A DNA stretch of 40,571 bases from contig JAJEDY010000042.1 of assembly GCA_022821275.1 (NCBI GenBank), forward strand, positions 1 to 40,571, in the 5' to 3' direction. A program made the position numbers and the translations under genes. Source of the DNA: Candidatus Latescibacterota bacterium. Lineage in GTDB: Bacteria > Latescibacterota > UBA2968. Below the pieces are notes generated by a model. The model was not told where the DNA came from and ran no database searches. It saw nothing but the letters and a program-made list of their open reading frames with translations. Shown piece by piece: positions 1 through 8,294 of this stretch. How positions within the stretch are numbered: the first letter of the stretch is position 1; every line of letters starts with the position of its first letter.

Positions 1-1173
1 TTTATGGCTCGAGGTCGGAGGGCTCAGCAACGGCTCGCCGCCGAAGAAGTGGTTCCAGAGGAAGGCGTCTCTATTCTGTTCGTCCTTAGCCGTAGCGACA
101 TGCGGCGTTTGGTCGTGCCCGCCATTGGGTTGATAATAGACTGGCACCTGGGGGTGATTTTGCGCGCCCCAGAGAATATCATAGGCGACATAGTCATGGG
201 TTCCCGGCTCGAACAACACATCGACGCCGCGCTCCATCAACCGATCCCAATTCTCCGTAACGCACGCGCTAGACCATAAACGATCCGCAAAGGCTTGCAT
301 TTCGTCCATGGATTTTCCCGCTTTCAGAGCCATTTGACGCATGCCGCCCCCAGATCCCACCATAACGCGCTGATATAATTTCCCGCGTCTTTGATCCAGA
401 TCGATATCGCCGGCCTTGACGGCTTCAAAGAATGCTTTGTTTGCCTCTTCAGCTTTGGCGACTTCTTCCCTGTCGGCACTTCGAGTCGGCGAAAAGTAAG
501 CAGGCGCATGGTTGGAGCAGGTCGCGGTGAAACGTTCGTCATTGATCAAGGCGACCGCGGGCGACATGCCGTTCTTGGAGCTGCCCGAGCCGGTCACTTT
601 GCCTTTCTCGAAATGATCGGTCTCCGCATACGCCGCGGTGGTTGCCCGCATTAAGGTCATCGACCAAATCCAGAGAGTCGTGTAGCGGGGATTCAGGTCT
701 TTCATAAACTGGCGCCCCATTTTTTGATCCAAGCCCCGTTTGCCCGGAATCTGCCTGAACGCCTTGACGTGCGTCTTGACGATGCCAACGCCACCCGCCA
801 GCAGCTTGGCTTGAAAGGCGGTTGGGCGCGAGTCTTCCATCAGCCCTTCATAGGGATTGGCTCCGGTAATGCTAAAGCCCTTCGCTTTGCCTTCGAGCGG
901 AACAATCATACGCACCGGGATCCGATAATCTTGTCCAGGCCACCATTCGGCGACATTGATTTCGATTAGCTTCTGTCGCGTCGTGCCTGTCACCTCGTCC
1001 ACGTGCCAGTCCTTCAACGTCTTTATATCCAGCGTGCTTTCGTCAAGAATCTCTTCGATATTGAACATGTCGTAGTTCATACCAGAATCCTTCTCAGAAT
1101 CGGCAGCAAACGCTACGGAAACCGTAAAAGTCGCGAGAATAACCAGCGATGCCATTATTCTAATTCTATCCAT
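1..1173 (-). CDS. secreted alpha/beta hydrolase, PhoPQ-activated-protein-like (partial, C-terminus cut)
   Basis: An open frame of 391 codons runs to the window edge with no stop, so the C-terminus is missing. The ATG at 1173 has a GGAGAAGG ribosome site. Residues 1-23 form a signal peptide (basic start, hydrophobic core, cleavage near AFA-ADSE), so the protein is exported. Residues 195-202 read GSGSSKNG, a nucleophile elbow in which Ser199 matches the G-x-S-K-x-G form of PhoPQ-activated pathogenicity-related proteins and some carbohydrate esterases. Later GTHDY and GGHDQTPH segments could supply the acidic residue and His. It lies 46 bases downstream of a sulfatase in a leftward run, which suggests a role in de-esterifying a sulfated glycan. 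The family assignment rests on motif shape; the substrate is unknown. Confidence 0.72.
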   Translation of the reverse strand, partial: MDRIRIMASLVILATFTVSVAFAADSEKDSGMNYDMFNIEEILDESTLDIKTLKDWHVDEVTGTTRQKLIEINVAEWWPGQDYRIPVRMIVPLEGKAKGFSITGANPYEGLMEDSRPTAFQAKLLAGGVGIVKTHVKAFRQIPGKRGLDQKMGRQFMKDLNPRYTTLWIWSMTLMRATTAAYAETDHFEKGKVTGSGSSKNGMSPAVALINDERFTATCSNHAPAYFSPTRSADREEVAKAEEANKAFFEAVKAGDIDLDQRRGKLYQRVMVGSGGGMRQMALKAGKSMDEMQAFADRLWSSACVTENWDRLMERGVDVLFEPGTHDYVAYDILWGAQNHPQVPVYYQPNGGHDQTPHVATAKDEQNRDAFLWNHFFGGEPLLSPPTSSHK

Positions 1174-1219
1174 TGCCTTCTCCTTTCCATGTTCTTTGCT
1201 TCACATCTATACTTCGCGT

Positions 1220-2569
1220 TTACACTTGTTTCCTGCGAAATGCGTGGGGATTGACGATTTCATATCCCCATTGATCCAACAATTCCTGCCCGTTCTCAAA
1301 CGCGTCGTTCTGTTTCTTCAACAGATCTGAAAGCAAACCTTCCAGATGCGTTTGAACAGATTCTACCTCAGGCCGACCACAAAGGTTCTCCAACTGATAA
1401 GGATCTGTCTCGTTGTCATACAACAACCAGGGCCCCTCCAGGTCACGCACATAAGTATAACGGCTCGTGCGAACGCCTCGATATTCTCTGCCACCATGTT
1501 CATAAGAATAATTGGCAAACGGCACGTAGCATCCAAAGAGTGAAGCTTCAAAAGGTGCTTCGGCTTCACCGAGCATGTGTTTGGCAAAACTCACCCCTTC
1601 GACGCCTTCCGGCACAGGCGCGCCTACCAGATCCAGCATGGTTGGCATCATATCCGGTATCCCAAAAGGTGTGTCGATTTGGCGACCCGTGCCATCTGGC
1701 AATCGCAACAGAAAGGGCACAAGAATGGATTCATCCCAGGGCCGTATTTTCCGATCATGGCCTTGCGACCCATTCATTTCACCGTGATCAGACGTAAACA
1801 CAAGAATCGTATCCTCTGTCATCCCGAGGCGTTCAAGTGCTTCTTCAATACGCCCAACACAGTGATCAAGTGCCGTAATATGCGCGTAATAACCCCACAT
1901 GTCATTCCGGGCCGTCGCTACACACTCAGCAGGCACATTATCTCTCAATACAATATCGTCTTCATTGTAAAGCGCTTTGTATTCTTCAGGCACCTTGTGA
2001 AATGGGTTATGGGGCGGGCCATATGAAACAAAAAGGAAAAAGGGATCGTCTTCATCCTGCCTGCCCTCCAGATACTCAATCGCACAATCGGTCTGTGCAA
2101 ACGCATCGTATCCTTCCCACTTTTTCATAATACCCGAGTCATCATAATAGGGCGAATCGTAATAATTGTGCGAGCATTCGTGCGCGCGCCAAAAGTCAAA
2201 GCCCAACCGTCGCTCAGGTGGGATGAAATTTTGCTCGTGGGTATCTCCGTCCAAATGCCACTTGCCAATGTATGCCGTATCATAACCGTGTGACTTTAGA
2301 ACCTCAGCCAATGTGGTTGTATTGGGCTCAAGCCGAATCTGGTTTAAAAAAATCCCATGCGTCAGTGGATATTGCCCGGTCAACAGACAGGCACGAGCCG
2401 GACAACAAACCGGGCATGTTGACACAGTCGTATCCAACCGAATACTCTTTTGAGCCAGGGCATCGAGATTGGGTGTCTTAACATTTGGATCTCCCGCATA
2501 CCCGGTCGCCTGTGCGCGCCACTGATCGGTCAAAATGAATACAATATTGGGCTTTTCTTTGTTGGTCAC
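1220..2569 (-). CDS. type I sulfatase
   Basis: Formylglycine-dependent sulfatase of the alkaline phosphatase superfamily, predicted to hydrolyse a sulfate ester. The N-terminal KPNIVFILTDQWR carries the calcium-binding Asp. The activation motif is C55-C56-P57-A58-R59 followed by ACLLTG, matching CxPxR but with Ala in place of the usual Ser. TSDHGEMNGSQGH supplies the second metal-binding DH pair. The start is set at GTG 2569 because GGGGAGG ends about 5 bases upstream; the frame also opens at GTG 2593, but no ribosome site precedes that codon. About 449 residues, normal for the family. No clear signal peptide is visible, so it is probably cytoplasmic. It is third in a leftward series of sulfatases. 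Confidence 0.93.
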   Translation of the reverse strand: MTNKEKPNIVFILTDQWRAQATGYAGDPNVKTPNLDALAQKSIRLDTTVSTCPVCCPARACLLTGQYPLTHGIFLNQIRLEPNTTTLAEVLKSHGYDTAYIGKWHLDGDTHEQNFIPPERRLGFDFWRAHECSHNYYDSPYYDDSGIMKKWEGYDAFAQTDCAIEYLEGRQDEDDPFFLFVSYGPPHNPFHKVPEEYKALYNEDDIVLRDNVPAECVATARNDMWGYYAHITALDHCVGRIEEALERLGMTEDTILVFTSDHGEMNGSQGHDRKIRPWDESILVPFLLRLPDGTGRQIDTPFGIPDMMPTMLDLVGAPVPEGVEGVSFAKHMLGEAEAPFEASLFGCYVPFANYSYEHGGREYRGVRTSRYTYVRDLEGPWLLYDNETDPYQLENLCGRPEVESVQTHLEGLLSDLLKKQNDAFENGQELLDQWGYEIVNPHAFRRKQV

Positions 2570-2714
2570 AATAACCTCCCCAGATCCCTTCACGCTAATA
2601 AAAGAATCACAGAAATATCAAAAAGATTTGATTCCTTCTTAAACAACCGGTCTGATCTCTGGCGCGCTGTTCTCTATCAATCGACGGTTCTGTCATCTGA
2701 GCCATCGGGGGATT

Positions 2715-4142
2715 CTAAACACTCGGCAAAGGCACAGTATCTCCTGTTTCATGTTGCCATAATCGAATCTTCGCCGCCATATCGCGAATGCGATCGCGCT
2801 GTTCAGGAACATCAAACAGATTGTTTTCTTCATAGGGATCTGTCTTCAGGTCGAACAACTCACACTGATCACCAGCACACAAATTCAACTTCCAGCGATC
2901 ACCCGTCACCACAGACCGCCAGGGCAATGTCGCCATCAAGTTAATGCTTGGATTCCCTAAATTGCGATCGCCAATCCCATTACACTCCATAAATGCAACG
3001 TGATCCTTCAAATCGCGCTCACCGGTGAGTGCACCAGCCAAACTTTCCCCTTCACACTGATCTGAAACTTCAACGCCCGCCAGATCCAAAAGTGTCGGCA
3101 CCAAATCCGCATGCCCAAACACACCATCGATTCGTTTCTGTTCCTTATTCAACCACGGCACACTGAGCAAAAACGGCACTCGCGCAGATTCTTCGTAAAA
3201 CGTCCGTTTTTCCAGCATCGCATGATCGCCCACCATTTCCCCATGATCACTCGTGTAAGCAATAATCGTATTCTCCAGTTGCCCTGTCTCTTCCAATGCC
3301 CGAATGATCCGCCCCACAGCATCATCCACAATCTTCATATTTCCGAAGTATTGCGATCTCACTTTCCGCCATCCCAATTCCGTACTTAAATCTTCACCTG
3401 CCTCTATCTTCGTTGCATAATGCTCTGCTCGCACCCGATTAAATCGCGAATGCCCTTCAGGATGTTTCAAAAACGTCGGGCCAACCGGCAATTCCTCAGG
3501 ATCATACAAACCGTCATACGGCCCTGTATATGGCGGGTGCGGTTCAAACGTACTGCACACCAGCAACCAGGGCTGATCGACATTTTCTCGAATAAACCGA
3601 TCCGCTTCCTGCGCGACAAACGCCCCGACCTGTTGTTCCGCTGGCAAACGTGCGCGATCTCCTGCAGAAAATTGTTTCAAATCCGGTGCCAAATGCGAGG
3701 GTGGTTCAACGCCCTGCGCCACCAACCACTCATAGTGGGAACTCATCGGCGCATCTTGAATCGTATTCAAATGCCGCAAATTATCCTGAATACTGATCCA
3801 CTCATCAAACCCATGTTGGCGAACGGTATCGTTGCCCAAATGCCATTTGCCCATATATGCCTTGCGATATGTATCTGGCATCATTTCCGCAATCGACTTT
3901 GTATCTTCCCGTAGATGAATCCCATTTGCCACACATCCGTGCGAATGAGGGTACAGCCCAGACATCAACGTACCCCGCGATGGCGTACACACAGCCTGAC
4001 CAACATACGTATTCTCAAAAACAAAAGACCGCTCCGAAAGCGCATTCAAATGCGGCGATTGAATCCAATCGTTGCCGTAACACGACATGGTATCTGTGCG
4101 TTGCTGATCTGTGAACACAAAAAGAATATTCGGTTGATTCAT
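2715..4142 (-). CDS. type I sulfatase
   Basis: A 475-residue sulfatase. The start NILFVFTDQQR contains the first metal-binding Asp. C52-T-P-S-R followed by GTLMSG is a canonical formylglycine motif. TSDHGEMVGDHAMLEKR with FYEESARVPF downstream is typical of the broad choline-sulfatase/arylsulfatase branch. The ATG at 4142 lies 2 bases after the stop of the upstream sulfatase gene, and a GAGGG ribosome site sits inside that gene's last codons, so the two are probably translationally coupled. No signal peptide is visible. The substrate cannot be read from sequence; carbohydrate sulfate is likely from context. Confidence 0.94.
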   Translation of the reverse strand: MNQPNILFVFTDQQRTDTMSCYGNDWIQSPHLNALSERSFVFENTYVGQAVCTPSRGTLMSGLYPHSHGCVANGIHLREDTKSIAEMMPDTYRKAYMGKWHLGNDTVRQHGFDEWISIQDNLRHLNTIQDAPMSSHYEWLVAQGVEPPSHLAPDLKQFSAGDRARLPAEQQVGAFVAQEADRFIRENVDQPWLLVCSTFEPHPPYTGPYDGLYDPEELPVGPTFLKHPEGHSRFNRVRAEHYATKIEAGEDLSTELGWRKVRSQYFGNMKIVDDAVGRIIRALEETGQLENTIIAYTSDHGEMVGDHAMLEKRTFYEESARVPFLLSVPWLNKEQKRIDGVFGHADLVPTLLDLAGVEVSDQCEGESLAGALTGERDLKDHVAFMECNGIGDRNLGNPSINLMATLPWRSVVTGDRWKLNLCAGDQCELFDLKTDPYEENNLFDVPEQRDRIRDMAAKIRLWQHETGDTVPLPSV

Positions 4143-4144
4143 AT

Positions 4145-6142
4145 CTATCCCTCAAACTCAGAGGACAGTTCGATTCTCTTCATCACCCGCTCCAATACCC
4201 ACACCCTGACGATGCCATCCCGCTGCCCACCGAGACCGCCTGTGTAATTGTTCCTTTCGACCTGCGCGTTGTGTTCCGGCCCGCACATCTCCTGTTTGTT
4301 TATGGCTTGCTCCAGGACGGGAATAAGCGGTTTCATAGGCTGTAGTTCTTCGCGGCTGCGGTATGACAGATAGGCACCGGCGCGTAGCCGCGCCCAGAGG
4401 ATATCGCTCGATAGTGCGTGCTCAAAAGCGGGCAGAGTTAGGGCGCCTTCGCCTGCCCGCACCAGATAGTCTCCGGCGGCCAGGCTGACGCTGATTGAGG
4501 GGTCGTCAAGCAGGGGGGATAGGCGCTCGACCATCGCGCGTTCCACACCAAGCGAGCAAAGGCCGGTAACGGCCCAGAAACGCACGGCGCTGTCGGGATC
4601 ACCAAGTCGTTTTGCGAGTTCTTCCTTTGCTTCTTCGTCCATGCGCGCCAGGTCCGCTGTTTCCAGGATTCGCTCGTAATGATCACAGTGAGTACCGACT
4701 GCGTGGCTGATGCCGTTGTACTGCTCAGCTCGCGCGGCAATCTCCGGTTCATCGATTAGCCCCAGATCGCGGGTCTCAATCATCCAGCCGAACAACTTCT
4801 GTCGCAATTCCTCTTTGACATCGCTGAAAGCGGGATCATCCGCCAGGTTATGCACCTGTTCAGGATCCTTTTCTATGTCGTATAACTCTTCGGCGGGTTT
4901 GTGATCCTGCCAGATCTGAAACTGCCGGTAATGCTCAGGCAGCCCGTCCTGTTTAATCATGACCGGCGGGCCGAGCATCAGAAACACGCCGTCGGGGTCG
5001 TGGACCTTTTGTTTGCCCGGCAGGCAAGAGGTCTCCCAGAAGGCTCGCTCCGGTGTTCCTTCCTCTGGCACTGTGGCAAAGAACCCGCCGTCCGGATAGA
5101 AGGAAGCGTATGGCTGGTGGGGCAGGAAGTTGCGCATGTAACGGTATTTTTTGGTGCGGATTGTACGGATTACCTCCGGATTGTTGTCCAGCCGATCCCT
5201 GGCACTGCAGACAAACGCCCTCGGTTCATCTCTATTGGGTCCGCACAGGTTTCGACTCTGGATGTGTTCGGCAATAGGAGCGCCTGCCAGTTGCAGGGTC
5301 GTCGCACACAGGTCCATGTGCAAGACGGGTTCATCAACCGCGGTGCCGGGGTCTGCAGGGGATAGGTGCCGGTACTTCTCCGGGAATCGCATGATCAGCG
5401 GAATACTCAATCCGTCGTCGTAGGCATGGATCTTGCCCCGGGGATAACCCGTGCCGTGGTCTCCCCAATAGACCACAATGGTGTCTTCACTGTGCCCCTG
5501 CGCTTCAAGCTGGTCCAGTATCTCTCCGACCTGCTTATCGACATTGGTAAGAGCATCGTAGAAGAGTGCCATCCGTTCCCTGAACAGGGGCGTGTCGGGA
5601 ACAAAACTCGGAACCGGCACCTCATTCGGATCGTGCAACTCGTCGTCGCTCAAGAGCGAGGAACGCGCTTTCCGTGCATCCTCGGGCGTCAGTTTGAATA
5701 CACTTGCGTGGGAACTGCCCAGTCTGTAGTACATGAAAAATGGCTTGTCTTCAGGGCGATTCTCCCAGAAATCGTCAGCGTTGTAATACTGTTCGCGCTC
5801 CTCTTTGGAGACGTATAGATTGATGTCATTGTCCGGCTGCGTGCAGGCATAACCGGCGTTTGTCAGCATTGTGTTTAACAGTTCAACCCCTGTGGGACGG
5901 ATGACCGCACTGCGGTGATGATGTGTGCCCAGCGTGGTCGGATGCATGCCGGTATAGATGCCTGTGCGCGACGGTGAGCAGATTGGGCCTGCAGTAAACG
6001 CGTTGGTGTAGCGCACGCCTTCTGCCGATAGGCGGTCAATATTCGGGGTATGCGCGTTTTGATCTCCGTAGCAACCGTAGTTCCAGGCGCTGGAGTCGTG
6101 GTTGCTGATCCAGAGGAAATTGGGTCTGTCTTGTTTTTCCAT
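4145..6142 (-). CDS. sulfatase (N-sulfoglucosamine sulfohydrolase-like) with C-terminal HEAT-like repeats
   Basis: About 665 residues from ATG 6142 (MEKQDRPNF). The frame is open upstream to 6286, but that extension is Cys/Trp/Tyr-rich and not sulfatase-like, so it was left out; no strong ribosome site marks either start. C55-S-P-S-R followed by TGIYTG is the formylglycine motif. FLWISNHDSSAWNYGCYGD and GTHHHRS resemble the heparan N-sulfatase (SGSH) branch. YWGDHGTGYPRGKIHAYDDG is the second metal site region. After the catalytic domain (to about residue 500), roughly residues 530-650 form helical pairs such as LGDPDSAVRFWAVTGL and LDDPSISVSLAAGDYL, typical of HEAT repeats. This gives a longer protein than its neighbours and suggests a protein- or substrate-docking module. 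It is first of the sulfatase series. Confidence 0.9.
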   Translation of the reverse strand: MEKQDRPNFLWISNHDSSAWNYGCYGDQNAHTPNIDRLSAEGVRYTNAFTAGPICSPSRTGIYTGMHPTTLGTHHHRSAVIRPTGVELLNTMLTNAGYACTQPDNDINLYVSKEEREQYYNADDFWENRPEDKPFFMYYRLGSSHASVFKLTPEDARKARSSLLSDDELHDPNEVPVPSFVPDTPLFRERMALFYDALTNVDKQVGEILDQLEAQGHSEDTIVVYWGDHGTGYPRGKIHAYDDGLSIPLIMRFPEKYRHLSPADPGTAVDEPVLHMDLCATTLQLAGAPIAEHIQSRNLCGPNRDEPRAFVCSARDRLDNNPEVIRTIRTKKYRYMRNFLPHQPYASFYPDGGFFATVPEEGTPERAFWETSCLPGKQKVHDPDGVFLMLGPPVMIKQDGLPEHYRQFQIWQDHKPAEELYDIEKDPEQVHNLADDPAFSDVKEELRQKLFGWMIETRDLGLIDEPEIAARAEQYNGISHAVGTHCDHYERILETADLARMDEEAKEELAKRLGDPDSAVRFWAVTGLCSLGVERAMVERLSPLLDDPSISVSLAAGDYLVRAGEGALTLPAFEHALSSDILWARLRAGAYLSYRSREELQPMKPLIPVLEQAINKQEMCGPEHNAQVERNNYTGGLGGQRDGIVRVWVLERVMKRIELSSEFEG

Positions 6143-6289
6143 AAGTGGCTCGTATTTTTGATTTCCGGTGGGGGTTGGATTAGTCAATTTCCAAAGGAAA
6201 CAATAATATGTCCGAAACTTCCAGTCAAGAAAGTAACAGCACGTCCTCCATCTTACGAAGAAGTTGGAGGATGAGATATATCTCAATGC

Positions 6290-7186
6290 TCAGATGACTT
6301 CGTCGCCTGCCTGAGTAAGCCGGATCATGGGAAGGTCTTCATGGCGGTTTTTTTCTGGCGGATGGATGAGTTCTTCGAGGCGTTTTTTGGTGGCCAGAAA
6401 TTGGGGTGTGAGGAATTGGTCTGGATTGCGGGGGCGGGGCACGGAAACTTCGATAATTTCCTGGATGTGACCGGGGTGGGTACCTAAAACTACGATGCGG
6501 TCAGCCAGATAGACGGCTTCATCCAGGTCGTGCGTAATGAAGAGGATGGTGATATCTACGTTGCGCCAGATTTGGAGTAAGTAGGCCTGCATCTGGCTTC
6601 TGGTTTGGGCATCAAGGGCACCAAAGGGTTCGTCCATGAGCAGGATACGGGGGCGGTTGGCCAGGGCGCGTGCGATGGCCACGCGTTGTTTCATGCCACC
6701 TGAAAGTTCGTGGGGATAAGCGTTGGCAAAATTGCTCAGGCCCACAAGGTCGATCCACTGGAGTGCCTGTTCTTCGGCATAATTGTTGCCGTGGTTAGTC
6801 ATTTTGAGGCCGAACATGATATTCTTTTTTATGGTCAGCCAGGGAAAGAGCGTGTAGCCCTGGAAGACCATGCCGCGATCAGGGGACGGACCTTTCACTT
6901 CTTGATTGTCTAAGAGGACCTGGCCGGAGGTAGGATAGTCTAAGCCAGCCAGGATGCGGATGAGGGTGGATTTGCCACAGCCGGAGGCGCCGATGACACA
7001 GATAAATTCACGCCGGTGTATGTTGAACAGGATGTCGTGGAGGGCGACGATGTCGCCGTCGGCACCCGGAAAGACTTTGCCGAGGTGCTGGACTTCCAGT
7101 ATAACGGGGCGCTGGCGAATTTTTTTAAACCTGGCTCTAACGTCCGGTTCCTGTTCCAGGTAGCTCGGTAAATTCAGGTTATTCAT
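6290..7186 (-). CDS. ABC transporter ATP-binding protein, nitrate/sulfonate/taurine type
   Basis: A 298-residue ATPase that would energise uptake through the adjacent permease. Walker [11 protein letters not shown]-loop [12 protein letters not shown], signature LSGGMKQR, Walker [13 protein letters not shown] and the switch His in [15 protein letters not shown] are all intact. The sequence is of the SsuB/TauB/NrtD type and has short N- and C-terminal extensions. It is the last gene of the five-gene cassette beginning at 12366 and lies 71 bases after the permease. The upstream ribosome site is weak. The transported substrate is inferred from the hydrolase in the cassette to be guanidine; the ATPase itself does not show it. 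Confidence 0.95.
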   Translation of the reverse strand: MNNLNLPSYLEQEPDVRARFKKIRQRPVILEVQHLGKVFPGADGDIVALHDILFNIHRREFICVIGASGCGKSTLIRILAGLDYPTSGQVLLDNQEVKGPSPDRGMVFQGYTLFPWLTIKKNIMFGLKMTNHGNNYAEEQALQWIDLVGLSNFANAYPHELSGGMKQRVAIARALANRPRILLMDEPFGALDAQTRSQMQAYLLQIWRNVDITILFITHDLDEAVYLADRIVVLGTHPGHIQEIIEVSVPRPRNPDQFLTPQFLATKKRLEELIHPPEKNRHEDLPMIRLTQAGDEVI

Positions 7187-7256
7187 GGTTGGGTTTTTCT
7201 GTCTGAGAGGTTGATTTTTTGAAGACTTTGAAAGTTCGGTTCAGCCGCAGGCGTCC

Positions 7257-8216
7257 TCAGTTGCGGCGTTCCCAGGGGAAGAGGTAGTGACCGATGAAGC
7301 GCAAGATCTGATCGGTGGTAAGGCCAATGATGCCGATCATGACAATGGCCGCGAATACGTTATCGTAGTTGCGGTATTTGGCCTGCTGATTGATAAACCA
7401 CGAGATGCCCGAAGACGCGCCGATGAGTTCGGCAACAATGAGGTAGGTCCAGGCCCAGCCCAGGAGAATGCGCATGTCGCGGTAGAGGTTGGGCAAGATG
7501 CCGGGTACAATGACGTGGAAGATCAGTTTTTTTGAGGTCGCGCCCAGAGTCTGGGCGGCTTCGAGTAGGGATTTGTCCAGCAACCGCGTGGTGTTGCCGA
7601 CCACGAGCACCATCTGGAAGAAGGTGCCGATAAAGATAATGGCCACTTTGGGCGCATCGGCGATGCCTAAAAAGGCGACCATGAGGGCACCAAAAGCCGG
7701 GGCGGGCATGTAGCGGATGAAGTCGATAAAGGGCTCAATAATGCGTGTGAAAAAGGCAAAGGTGCCACATAGAATACCGAGAGGCACGCCGAGGATGGCA
7801 GACAGGGTGAATCCGTAGAATATGACGGTGATGCTGTGCAGAATGCTTTGGTGCAGCCAGGGATCATTACGCCGGATGGGGGCGGTTTGAAAGGCCGTGA
7901 TAAAAGCCTGGACGACCTGATGCGGGGCTGGCAAGTAAATGGGGTTAGCCGGCTCGCCTCGCGCTTCTGATTCGCCCCCTTCGCGCATGAACGCATTTTC
8001 TTTGTTGAATATCTCCCGGTCAACCAGCATGTCTTTTTGAAAGTAGGCTACCCCTCCCGGATCGCTGATACGCACCATCGGATGCCAGATCCAGGGCGTG
8101 TAACTCACCAGGCTCCAGATACATAGCGGCAACAAAAAGGAGCACAGACCCAAAAGCCAACTCCTCTGACCGGACAGATCTTTGCGAATCGCAAACCAGT
8201 GTTTTCTCGTATTCAT
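7257..8216 (-). CDS. ABC transporter permease, nitrate/sulfonate/taurine type
   Basis: A 319-residue inner-membrane permease. The first membrane segment is near residues 20-40, followed by a long periplasmic insert (about residues 45-100, with DPGGVAYFQKDM). A LPAPHQVV segment typical of the family and further membrane helices come next. The EAA loop reads EAAQTLGATSKKLIFHVIVP, the coupling site for the ATPase. A single permease suggests a homodimer. It lies 71 bases upstream of the ATPase gene and 78 bases downstream of the CbiX-like/DUF362 gene, all leftward. The enlarged first periplasmic loop is noticeable and may contact the binding protein. Confidence 0.94.
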   Translation of the reverse strand: MNTRKHWFAIRKDLSGQRSWLLGLCSFLLPLCIWSLVSYTPWIWHPMVRISDPGGVAYFQKDMLVDREIFNKENAFMREGGESEARGEPANPIYLPAPHQVVQAFITAFQTAPIRRNDPWLHQSILHSITVIFYGFTLSAILGVPLGILCGTFAFFTRIIEPFIDFIRYMPAPAFGALMVAFLGIADAPKVAIIFIGTFFQMVLVVGNTTRLLDKSLLEAAQTLGATSKKLIFHVIVPGILPNLYRDMRILLGWAWTYLIVAELIGASSGISWFINQQAKYRNYDNVFAAIVMIGIIGLTTDQILRFIGHYLFPWERRN

Positions 8217-8294
8217 AAAAAGCTCTGATTAAATAAACGACAACGGAGACAAATATTTCTCTCTCGTCATGGGAGAAGGGTGTTTAGGGGCCTC

